Shown here: piece by piece, positions 20,251-31,190 of the stretch | How positions within the stretch are numbered: position 1 is the first letter of the stretch | How the letters are laid out: each line of letters begins with the position of its first letter | Origin: Tolypeutes matacus | Lineage: Eukaryota; Chordata; Mammalia; Cingulata; Chlamyphoridae | Reading direction: 5' to 3' | NCBI GenBank assembly: GCA_026826555.1 | Contig: JAKSZT010054324.1 | Coordinates: 8,348,445 to 8,412,444 of the forward strand | Length of the DNA: 64,000 nt | Translations under genes and position numbers: made by a program | The notes under the pieces: generated by a model | Told to the model about the DNA's origin: nothing | Databases searched by the model: none | Seen by the model: only the letters and a program-made list of their open reading frames with translations

Positions 20251-22826
20251 AGTCTCTGAGAACCATTGTCTGAAAGACAGGTTAACAAGGGAGAGAAAGA
20301 GAAGAGAAGGTTGTGAGCCATCATGCATATGGTCATAATCTATGGTAAATTGATAGAGTATAGTTGCATATTAAAGGATAGGACAGGTGGGTAGAGACAT
20401 TACTGGGTTTGGTGGTGCAGGGTTGACAGGTGGGTAGATTAGGAAGGGCCGGTTAGAATACCAAGGACACTGGGGGGAGAGTTGGGAGGGGGACTAGGTG
20501 AACATGGAATTTGTGGGTATGATGTTGAAAGTGCATGAGTGGGAATGCTCTTATGGCAGTATGACAAGGTAGTGTCACTGGTTTAGGATGTAGGTTGGGG
20601 TGGCATTCAGGAAGGGGTGCATCTGGAGTAGGCTTCTGGGGAATGTGTGAGTGTTCATCCTGTCATAAGGTGTTGTGTTGGGGAGTGGAGACCCACACGG
20701 TGAGTGGGAAGAAGATGGCCCCCCATCTTTGGGAGGACCGATTCACCCAGAAACAGACAGGTGGGTGTCTCTTAGGCACAAAGATGGATCCTAATAGGAG
20801 AGGATAATCAGCATGTCAAGACCTCTTGTTGCATGTAACTATGAATCTTGTCATCCAATGAGTCAAGACAGGGGAGTGTCATGAGCCCCAGGGGGATGGG
20901 GAGGAAGAACAGAAAAGATTAAACAGGGGGTATTTAGTGGTCATGGGAAATGTTTTTCATTACCTTACAGGAATGAACATAGGACATGGTAAATATCATC
21001 AAAAATTATTAAACTGTACCATCTAAATTGTAAACTATAATGTAAACCATTGACAATGTTTAGTAGCTATGCTTCACTATCTGTATAACAGTTATAACAA
21101 TGCTACCATTCATGTAAAAAAGGTTTTGATATGGGGTGAGGAAAGGGGAAGGAGATTGGGTATATGGGAGTCTCTAGTATTCTGTGTGTGAATTTGCTGT
21201 GACCTAAAACTTCTTTGAAAATTAAATGAAAATTTGGGAAACACTGGGGAGTGAGAGGGAGCAGGTGCCATAGTACAGACTGGACACCCGATAATGCAGT
21301 GATAAAAGGGAAAATGCAAAAAAAAATTTTTTAAGTCTTTTTTTTCCCATTTATTGAATATCCCAATCTTTAATTTTATTTTATTTCTAGTGTTTTTTTT
21401 AAGTTACCATGTATTTTATCTCTTATATTTAAACTTATCTTTATTATTTCATTTTCCTATTAATTGTATTTGGCTATTATATGGGCTTCATCTTCAAGGA
21501 AGGTTTGGATCACAGCAGGGTTACAGAAGGGACAGGAGAGGATCATTGGTGGGGGTTGTCTGGGATGGGGGTTTCATGGGAGGAAGTTCACCTGAATATA
21601 CATGAAAGATATATAAAATTGTTCAAATGATCAAGGGGTGGGGCACAGTCACAGTGGGTAGACAATCACTCAATAAATGATGGGATACTGAATTCCCAGC
21701 TGGGAGAGCTCTGCCACATTCTCCAAGGGAGCAGCAACAGCCCCCCGAGTGCAGGGGCAGTGTCTGGCAAAGGAAGAGTGTCCACGAACATGGGTTCGTG
21801 TTATTGATGACTAGCCTTATGAGTCTTTGCTCTTGTAATTGAAACTTAGCCTACTGTTATGGGGTGCCTAAGGGTTGCCACCTGGGAGCCTCCTTGTTGC
21901 TCAAATGTGGCCTCTCTCTAAGCCAAACTCACCATATGAATGCATTACCTTCCCCCCAGCATGGAACATGACACCCGGGGATGAGCCTCCCTGGCAATGA
22001 GGGATTAATACCAAGTGCCAACTGGCAATATGACTGGAAAAAGACCTTGAATACAAGAGGGAAAAGGTAAAGACAAATGAGTTCATGTGGCTAAGAGGTG
22101 GAGTGGACATCACCATCCCAAACTCCTCAGGATTGGAGGAAGAGTGATAGACTAGAGGGGACTTAAAGGTATTCTGTTGTAGACATAATGTGACTCAAGC
22201 AATGGAAGAAAATACAACAGTGAGGTGGAGCCAGTGGCCACTGGACGCTTTTGGGGCAGGGAAGGGAAAAGCAGTTGTAATACAGGTGCTTTTTCATGAC
22301 TTGGGAATTATCCTGAGTAACATTACAATGACAGATATAGGGCATTTTACATCAGCATATAACATGCAGAACTGTGTGGGAGACAGTGGTGTCTACAATG
22401 TGAACTATGGTCCATGCTTAGTGGCAAAGCCCCAGGATGTGTATATCCATTGCAGGTGATGTGCCACACTAATGAAAGATGTTTATGTGGGATGTTATGG
22501 GAAGTGTGGGAGGTGGGGAACATGAAAATCCCTGTAATTTTTGTGTAACATTTATGTAATCTAAGCATCTTTTAAAATATAAAAGAAAAAAAAAAAGGAA
22601 AAAAAAAGTACAATGTAAAGTATAATCCATCCTTACTGGCAATGCTCCAAAATGTGTTCATCAATTGCAATGACTGTAACACAGTAATGAAAGAAGTTGT
22701 TAATATGGAGGAAAGTGGGAGGTGGGGGGAGTGGGGCATATGGGAATACCTTATTTTTTTTTTATGTAGCATCTTATGTAATCTAAGTATCTTTTCAAAA
22801 TAAATAAAAAATATATTAAAAAAAAA
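20251..22826 (+). other. L1-B 3' UTR, bipartite, with duplicated terminus
   Basis: The 3' UTR contains two diverged copies of the same block, roughly 20400-21240 and 21450-22590. Each includes a variant of AAACTATAATGTAAAC or a related sequence, then GTAACAnAnGTNCCA-like sequence and a CTTCTTTNAAAAT end. After an internal A-rich run at about 22583-22606 the last 200 bases occur again (22608-22800), followed by the terminal poly(A). Confidence 0.75.
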
Positions 22827-23230
22827 AAGAAACCAATTCCATTTAAAATAGCAAGTAAAAGAATCAAATGCATAGGAATAAACTTAACTAAAGATGTAAA
22901 GGACTTGTATGTAGAAAACTACACAACAGTGTTAATTGAAATCAAAGAATACCTAAATAAATGGAAGACTCTTCCCTGTTCGTGGATTGGCAGAATAAAT
23001 ATCATTAAGATGTCTTTTCTACCCCAATTGACTTACAGATTTAATGTATTCCCAATAAAAATTATAATAGCATTTTAACTGAATTGGAAAAGCTAATTAT
23101 GAAATTTATTTGGAAAAGCAAGGGGTGCTGAATAACTAAACACGTATTGAAAACAGAAAAATGAAATTGCAAGAATCACATTACCTGATTTTACAACATA
23201 CTACAAAGCTACAGTGGTCAAAATTGCATG
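22827..23230 (+). mobile_element. L1-A, ORF2 continuation after the L1-B insertion
   Basis: The sequence resumes AAGAAACCAATTCC and reads ORF2 homologous to L1-B 18695-19095, ending at GCATGGT, where SINEs interrupt it. Confidence 0.88.
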
Positions 23231-23440
23231 GTGGAGATCAGATGTGGCTCAAGCAGTTAAGCACCTGCCTCTCACATGGGAGGTCCTGGGTTTGATTTTT
23301 GGTGTCCCCTAAAGAAGACAAACAATGAGCAGACAACCAGCAGACATCGAGCTAAAACAATGAGCAGACAACGACCAAAAACAATGAGCAAAACAACAAG
23401 CAAACAATGAACAGACAATGCACAAAAACAAAAATGAACA
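23231..23440 (+). mobile_element. DAS-type SINE 1 (tRNA-derived) in L1-A
   Basis: The head GATGTGGCTCAAGCAGTTAAG contains the A-box and GGTTTGATTTTTGG the degenerate B-box. The tail is a series of imperfect CAATGAGCAGACAA repeats. It belongs to the armadillo DAS SINE group by its head sequence. Confidence 0.85.
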
Positions 23441-23625
23441 GAGAGCAGATGTGGCTCAAGCAGTTAAGTGCCCACCTCCCACATGGGAAGCCCCAGGTTT
23501 GGTTCTAGTGCCTCCTAAAGGAAAAACAGACAAAGAGCAGACAATGAGTGCAAACAACAAAAGAATGAGCAAAAGAACAAGCAACATGTGAGGGAGCCAT
23601 CTTGGGCGGGGCGAGGGGGGCATGA
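23441..23625 (+). mobile_element. DAS-type SINE 2, in tandem with SINE 1
   Basis: A second head, GATGTGGCTCAAGCAGTTAAG, follows immediately, with B-box GGTTTGGTTCTAG and a shorter AATGAGCA-type tail. L1-A ORF2 sequence resumes near 23628 (GAATGGTATTGG), resembling the sequence lost at the left edge. Confidence 0.82.
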
Positions 23626-26571
23626 ACTGAATGGTATTGGAATACAGTATTAACATGGATGAATCTTGAAGATTTTTTGTTAAGTGAAGCAAGCCAGGCA
23701 CTGAAGGACAAATATTACATGACCTCGCTGATGTGACTTAAGCAAATTGAGCAGACTCACAGAGTTGGAATCTGGGATATAGGTTTACAGGAGATAGAAA
23801 AGGAGTAGAGGGTGATGATATGATGCCCATATGCACAAAATCTATGATAAGATGGAAGGATGTGGCTGTGCAGTGGATGGCATGACAGTGGTGCAGTGAA
23901 GTGATTGGGATTGGTGGTGGTGTACTGTGAGGAGGAGTTTTTTTGGGTGTTGGGATGGACTATCATGGAACTGGGGAAGGGTTGGAGGAAGGAGCAGATG
24001 AACTCGAGGGATTTGCAGATCTTTGGTTAAAACTACAATCTTGGGAATGTTCTTTAGGCAAATATGGCAGGGGAGGGTTACTCGTGTAGGGTATCAGGTG
24101 TGGAGGGATATACAGGATAGGGTGCACCTGGCGCATGCTTCTATGGAATATATACGTGTTCATCTTGTCAGAGTGCATGATCTCTGTGTATGGAGACCCA
24201 TAAAATAAACAAGAAAATAAACTCCCATCCTGGGGAGTGCTGTTGTGTCCTCAATTAGAGGGACAAGAATCCCTTGAGAACATAGCCAGTGCCTAATAAA
24301 AGAAAACAGACCAATATGTCAAGCTCTCAATATTATTGGAACTATATATGAATCTTATTCTTCAAAAACTGAAACTGAATGATTACCACAGGTTTCGAGG
24401 GGAGGGACAGTGAAGAATAGAATAAATGGAATATACAGCATTTTTAGGGCATTAGAATTGTTCTGCATGATCTTGCAATAACAGATACATGCAAGTTTAA
24501 ATTTCGTCAAAACCTATAAAAGTGTAGAGTCCAAAATGCAAACCATAATGTAAACCATTGACCATGGTTATTAGCAATGCTTCGATATCTCTACATTAAT
24601 TGTAACAAATATCATCCATCTGTAAAATGTTATTAATAGGAGAGAGTGGAAAAAGTGAAGGACATGGTGTATACAGGAATCCCTTATATTTTCTATGTGA
24701 CTTTTCTATACCATAAAGCTTCTTTGAAGATAAAATGGGAAAAATAAGACACTGGGGGAATATACAGAAGAAATTGTTACTGTATATACAAGACAACAGA
24801 TCTTACAGTGATGAAAGACATAATGTCTAAAAAAATTTTTTTATTATTTCAAATTGTTTCAATTTTTGTATTTTATTTGTTATTTTTTAAAACTTATTTC
24901 ATTTTCTTATCAATTTTATTTGGTTATTTTGTTGGCTTCATTTTTAGAGAAGTTTTGGCTCACAGAGGGGTCACAACTGTGGCAGGGGAGGATCACTGTT
25001 GTGGGGTGTCAGTGATGGGGAGATGTATGGGGAGGGGTGCAACTGGGGCATGCCTCTAAGGCATATGAATATGTTCATGTGTCCATGGTAGGGGGAGACC
25101 CACACAATAATCAGAAGAACATAGAATTCCAATCCTGAGGAGTCCTGCTACATTCTCTAATAGAATAGCAAGAATCTCCTGAGTACAAGGACAGGGCCTA
25201 GTGAAGGAAGACAGACCATTACTCCAGGTCCTTGATGTTGATGATTGTACTTATGAACCTTTTTTTGTGAAATTGAAACTTAGCTTAGTATTATATATTG
25301 CCTAAGAGTTACCTCCTGAAAACCTCCTTGTTGCTCAAATGTGGAGTCTCTCTAATCCAAACTCAGCATATAAACACACTACCTTCCTCCTGGCATGGGA
25401 CATGATGCCCAGGGATGAGCCTCCCTGGCACAAAGGAATTATTACCAAGTGCCAACTAGCAGTGCATCCGGGAAAAAACCTTAATCAAAAGGGGGGAAAT
25501 ATTAAATACAAATGAGTTTTTATGTCTAAGAGATTTCAAGGTGAGTCAGGAGGTCATTCCAGAGTTTACACTTATGCACATCTCAGCAGGATCTCATTGA
25601 CTGCCACAGTAAACAGTGCCTCACACAGGGCCTCCTGAGGGCTCTAGAGACATCCAGATATTATAAGCAGGACAGACAAGCTCAGTATTTCAGCTCTTTT
25701 TCAGTGGGCCTTACTCTGGAATTTATGCTCCCCATTGTAACAGACTTAGATTATATATTATCATTTATAGTTTCCCTACACATGGCTCTTCTGTCCCTTT
25801 TATTTGAACCTATAATTAGCACTAGACTTCTTAAATATATTTTCTAAAGACTTATATATTTGGTATGTTCATATGCCAGTTAAGTCCTGAATCTCAATAG
25901 AGTTCCAACACCTACTCTTCAGTTCATTGGACTTACCTAGGACAACTAAGAAGGAAATGATCATGGATAACAACCATCCCAAGGAACAGAGAGTGTCTGC
26001 AACTGCAAGCAAGATGGTTCCATTCATCTGTCCCATGGGACCTAACCCCTCTTTCAATTAGAAACAGACTGGACATCACCATCCCCAATCCTCAAGATTG
26101 GGGAATGAACAATGGACTAAAGTAGACTTATTATTATCCTATTATAGACATTATTCTAGCAATGGAAAGACTTTTATCTTTGATATAAAGGCATTGGCCA
26201 CCAGAGCTTCTAAGGGGAGGGAGAGCGAAGAATAGGTATGATATGGAGTATTTTCAGGACATTGGAATTGTCCTGCATGACATTGCAATGATGGATACAG
26301 GCTATTATATATTTTGTCATAAGCTACAAGATTGTGCAGGATAGAGTGCAAACTATAATGTAAACTGTAGTCCACGGTTAGTAGCAATGCTTCAATATGT
26401 GTTCATCAACTGTAACAAATGTACCACACTAATGAAGTTTGTTGTTAATGTGGGAAAGTGGGGGGCAGGGTGGAGCATATGGGTATCCCTATATTTTTTA
26501 TGTAACATTTGTAATCTAAAGCTTCTTTAAAAATAAAAATTAAAAATTAAAAAAATTAAAAATCAAAAAAG
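23626..26571 (+). mobile_element. L1-A, ORF2 end and long 3' UTR
   Basis: A short ORF2 C-terminal part (GGATGAATCTTGAAG near 23656) is joined to the 3' UTR. The 3' UTR has two diverged blocks (about 23760-24735 and 24900-26530). Between them, 24748-24830 resembles L1 ORF1 (compare 15582-15664 in L1-B). The A-rich end is followed by the 13-bp right target duplication at 26572-26584. Confidence 0.85.
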
Positions 26572-26584
26572 AGAATGTCTTTCA

Positions 26585-27827
26585 CCCACAAATTCATCAG
26601 ACTTAAATTCAACTAGTACAAAATAGTTCCTTTGAACAATATGTTCCTTACTCATTTTGGATTACTGTAAAAACTAAAACTGGCTCTTGGTGATATGAGA
26701 TAATTACTTTTGATCACTGTTGCTTAAATAGCAATGCAATTTTCTGAAGTTCTAACTCCAAGGATACTAACCTGCAACTGATGGGTTCTGTCTTAGAAAG
26801 GACAATATAGGATACCAATAGAAGTAAACACATAGGGACTAGTTAATGCAGAGGGTAATACAGCCGCCTTGACACTCTAAGAACCTGGGTTTAGACCAGC
26901 TAAACTCATTGCTTTAAGGATTCTAAGGTCAGTTTCTGTTGGTTTTCTGCACATTGAAAACCATCCAGCATAATTGACAAGTTATTTCTCCAAGGGGACT
27001 GTGGGCTAAAACAGAGTTTTCTTTGCATGTTTTAAAGCAATACCCCACCCACACAATTCTGATAGCTTTTGGGTGCTGACTATATTATAAAGTCTCTGAA
27101 TTTTGTTTCAAGCTTGGCTTGGCTTCTGAAACTTTTTCACAGCACTCCAACTATTAAAAATACTGTTGGCATGTTTCTGGTATTACGCCTGGTAATTTGT
27201 GAATATCCACAAGTTTAATTGCCAAATTCCCAGACATTTGAATTCGTTGTCTTCTGGGTCCCTAACCAGGTGATCACAAACATGATGAGGTTACCAAATC
27301 AAAATGTATCTATTGGTTTGTGGAATTATTTTCTGGAACTTGACAAGAAGTAAGTTTATACTATTTTTATGATGTTGAAAGAAACTGAGGTCTTGGAAAT
27401 AATAATAGTATATCTCTAGAAGAGTAGATTTTAATATAAAATACAAATTCACATTTGAAGACTATAGATACCTAATTTTAAAATGTAATAATAAGCAAAG
27501 ACAGCTTTTAATATGATAACTGCATAAATTATATTTTTCTAAATATTATTTCTTTATTGCACTTTTCTGGGGAGGGTTCCCTATATCTGTGAACATTAAA
27601 TTTGGGGGTACCTTCTTTAATAACAATGTTTTATTGATAATATTTCAACATTTGTCTCTTATTCTTATGAAAGTTTTTACTTCCACTAATCCTTTTTTTA
27701 AAGCCTCTTCCCCTCTTTTTATTTCTCTAGCTTCATCTCAACTTGCCCTTTAATTGCAGTCATAAACAGGAACAGGGCTTGTGATTTCCAGACATGACAT
27801 GTTACCTCACTCCTGTGTAGCTTAGTA
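26585..27827. other. Intergenic DNA, no gene seen
   Basis: AT-rich, short ORFs only, and no repeat I can name with confidence. Confidence 0.55.
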
Positions 27828-28035
27828 CAGAGTTTTCCCAACTCAGCCCTGTTGACATTTTGAGCAAAATAATTCCTCGTTGTGGCCATCCTGTGCATTT
27901 TAGGATGTTTACCAGCATCCCTGGCCTCTAGAACTAGATTACAGTAGCATCATTCTGCACCTCCACCCCACCTTCTTGTTGTAACATTAACAAATGTCCC
28001 CTGGGGACAAAATTGTCCCCAGGTGAGAACCACTG
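27828..28035 (+). mobile_element. MER5A-like hAT-Charlie DNA element (about 208 bp)
   Basis: The interior contains GGATGTTTACCAGCATCCCTGG and AAATGTCCCCTGGGGACAAA, typical of the ancient mammalian MER5A element, and it ends GAGAACCACTG. The left end CAGAGTTTTCCCAAC is an eroded inverted match to the right end. It is non-autonomous and immobile. Confidence 0.82.
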
Positions 28036-28879
28036 ACTGAGCACTTGCTCTTCTGTCTGTTAGGAATGACTCTTCCTTGGCCTTGCCCAGGGACATGGTA
28101 CTGTCTGCATTCTGGAACCATCTTGAAGTGTCAGCTTCTCTTTGAAGCCTTAGTTGAATCACCCAGGAGAAGGTAAAGGCTCCTTTTATTCTGTCTTCAT
28201 TAGAATGTGTTCATATCTCCATTAAGCTTTATATCATAATACATTGTCTTTTTCTGCTTGTAAAAGTATCGTCCTCTGTTACTTGTTATGCCTCATGAAT
28301 TGAAAAATTCGTTAAGGGAACATACACTGCTTTCTCCAAGATATATCTCTAGATTCTACCATAATTCCTGGTATAGTGGACATTTGAAAAACATTTAGGT
28401 AATAAAAATTATTAAATAAATGACTGAATGTCTAAATGGGTATGGCAGTTGATAATAGAACTCAAATGTATTTGACCTTCATATATAACACTTGGCTGGA
28501 AATAAATATTTCCTAAAAACATTTACCCCAAATTCTACACTAAGTAGGGGTTGGAAGTCATAAAGAAATTTTACTGGGTATAGTTGAGTACAGAGGCATA
28601 AAAAGTCATTACAATTTTTGTAAATAGAAAAAAGATATTATACCTCAAATTTTTATAAGTGCTGTTTGATGGGAGTATCACTATCACTAACACAAAAGAT
28701 ACCGAGAGCTGACAAGAGTCTATACTTAATTCCTTTACCCTTCAAAGCCGAGGTGTTAATTAATATTTGTTAGTAATGAAATGTAAATTTGTGAACAGAA
28801 ATATTTTCTTTCTTGCTATCTTCACTGCTTTGGAGCTAAATGTTTCTCTTCATTGGAAAGCCAATATAATCTGGTATAT
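28036..28879. other. Intergenic DNA, no gene seen
   Basis: AT-rich with no recognisable element or long ORF. Confidence 0.5.
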
Positions 28880-29395
28880 CATTGTGGTTGGCTGAATAAT
28901 GCCCGTCCCCACAAATAAATCTACATCCTAATTCCCTGAATATGTGAATATGTTATTTTATGTGGCAAAAGGGACTTTACAGTTGTGATTAAGTTAAGAA
29001 TCTTGATGGGAAGATTATCTTGGATTTTCCAGGTGGTCTCAATTTAATCACAAGGGTCCTCATAAGAGGGGACAGTAAACTTGGAGAGAGAAGAAAATGT
29101 ATAGATTGAAACAGCATGCAGACAGAGGAGAACATGATGTGTTGCTGACTGAAGAGAGAGAAAGGGAACAACGAGAGCTGAGGATGATTTTCCTCTAGAA
29201 GCTGGAAAAGGCAAGCAAATGGATTCTCTGCCAGGGCCTCCAAAAGGAACACAGCCTTCTTGACACGGTGAATTTAGCTCAGGGAAGCTGATTTTAGACT
29301 TCTGACCTCCAGACCTGTAAGATTCTAAATTTGTGTTTTTTTATGTCACTAGTTTTGTGTTAATTTGATACAGTAATGATAGAAAACTAATACAA
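28880..29395 (+). mobile_element. MaLR/ERVL-like LTR remnant
   Basis: GGCTGAATAATGCCCGTCCC, then GTGATTAAGTTAAGAATCTTG, CTCATAAGAGGG and a terminal GAAAACTAATACA resemble the widespread mammalian MaLR-type LTRs. It carries an ORF-less internal region and no clear target duplication. Exact family not assigned. Confidence 0.55.
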
Positions 29396-29646
29396 TCATT
29401 TGAGGAGAGGCCTCTTGACTTATTCTTGGTAAGAATTTGGCATATAATGTGTCACCATATGTGTTTATATTATATACACTATGATTTAACCTATCAGCTT
29501 TCAGTAGTTTCCCCTTAATCTTTGTAAATTAAAATACCTGTTCAGAAGTTAATAAAATAAAATCCAAGACCACCCACCTCACTACTATCATTCCTCTACT
29601 TTCCAGGGACAAACTCTCTTTAGTGTTATATACTACTTTATGAAAA

Positions 29647-29754
29647 TGCCAAAAGTATTCATTCATCCCTTATATAGGTGAATGCCAAAAGTATTCATTC
29701 ATCCCTTATATAGGTGAATGCCAAAAGTATTCACTCATCCCTTATATAGGTGAA
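29647..29754 (+). repeat. 36-bp tandem repeat, three copies
   Basis: The unit TGCCAAAAGTATTCATTCAT... starts at 29647, 29683 and 29719. The only difference I see is one T to C change in the third copy, so the expansion is recent or conversion is active. Confidence 0.95.
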
Positions 29755-29759
29755 GTGTA

Positions 29760-31190
29760 CATGGCTTGTTGCTAGTGTTCCAAATAAGGCTTCTATGAAT
29801 ATTCTTATACCTGGATCCTGGTGTACATGTTTTTGCAAGGGTGGCCACCTGTGCTGAGACTATATTCTCATAATCTCTCTGAAGTATAATAGCTTTATAA
29901 TAAGTGCTGAGATTTAGTAGATCTCATACTTTTATTTAAATATCGCTTGACTGTTTTTGGCTTTTTGTATTCCTGTACAAAAATTTTAGAAATAACTTGA
30001 TATATTAACCAAAGTGAGTTAGGATTTTATGTGGTATTTCAATGTATATTAAAATGGAAAGAAATGACATCTTTATAAACGTGAGTATTCAGATCTTCTT
30101 TAATGCCTCTAATATGCTTTTATAACTTTCTATAAGGAGAATTTACACACCTTTTGTTAGATTAATTCTTAGGTACTATGTATTATTGTGTGTTTTTTGT
30201 AAATGGTATGTATATTTTTTCTTTTGTTCTTAGCATATGAGGATTCAATGGATAAACTAGATAAACGATCTTATAAATTCTAAGAAGTTATTAGCACTTT
30301 ATTTATGATTTTCTACATTTACAAAAATAGAATCTGCAAACTTCCTTCCTTTTATTTCTTGTTTGTGCCTTAATGAGCTGCCTAAGAATAGAAATGGTGA
30401 TAACATTGTCTTGTTCCTGATCTTAAAGGGTAAATTTTGAACTCTTTATCTTTAAATATGATTGTGCTGAAGTGACTTTGTCACAAACAGGTTTTGCTGA
30501 CAGGTTTGATGTGACAGTGGGCAAGAGAAAACTGGAATAAAATATGACTTTTGCTTGATGGACAAGAAGAATGCAGTTATTAGTCTGGGAATGTGTAAGA
30601 TCAAGAGCTCAGTTGTGGACTGATGCATACTAAGAGATGCATATTAGCCTTGCAAGTGGAGATGTAAAGTAATCAGTTAGATATACAAGGCTTGATTATA
30701 GAGGAAAGGAAGGATTTGGAGAGAGAAAGAGCAAATCATTCATGTTTAAAGATTATTTAAAGACATAATTGATAGATTAAGAAAAAATCTAAAGGAAATA
30801 CAATGACTTTAAGAGTTTGGAGTGATTAAGTGAAGTAGCAAGTGCAAAGAAGTCTGGAAGGAATAGCTAGAGAGACAGGAGGAAAACTGGAAGAATAAAT
30901 GAAGTGTCCTTGAAGCCAAGAGTAAAAAATTGTTCAAGAAGAAGAGAATTTGCTTCATCTCCAGTTATCATTCATAAAAATAGTGTTTCAATCAACATCC
31001 TTATACCTACATCCATGTTCACTTGTGATAATTTTTTGGTAAACTAAATTCCTAGAAATAAAATTCTGAGGAAAAAGGTTTTTTCATTTAAGATATTGAT
31101 AGATATTATATAATCGCTACCAAAAAGGGGGGGGGGTTACAAATTTACATTTATATCACCAGTATAAGATAATATGCATAGGCAAATATA
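29760..31190 (-). mobile_element. Ancient L1 fragments, antisense
   Basis: Two stretches read like the reverse strand of old L1 elements: about 29770-30470 (TTCTTGTTCCTGATCTTAAAGG context) and about 30970-31180 (AAATTCCTAGAAATAAAATTC). The sequence between them is not assigned. A G10 run lies at about 31128-31137. Confidence 0.5.

Larger units (their letters stand above)
13599..22826 (+). mobile_element. L1-B, near-full-length LINE-1 (9.2 kb) inserted in L1-A
   Basis: It runs 5' UTR, ORF1, ORF2, long 3' UTR and poly(A), with a 14-bp perfect target duplication. Stops and frameshifts in both ORFs make it inactive. Its 3' UTR of about 2.5 kb is much longer than the human L1 3' UTR. Confidence 0.95.

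Noticed and set aside
29647..29754. CRISPR-like array
   Set aside because: The 36-bp units are directly adjacent with no spacers, and the genome is mammalian.
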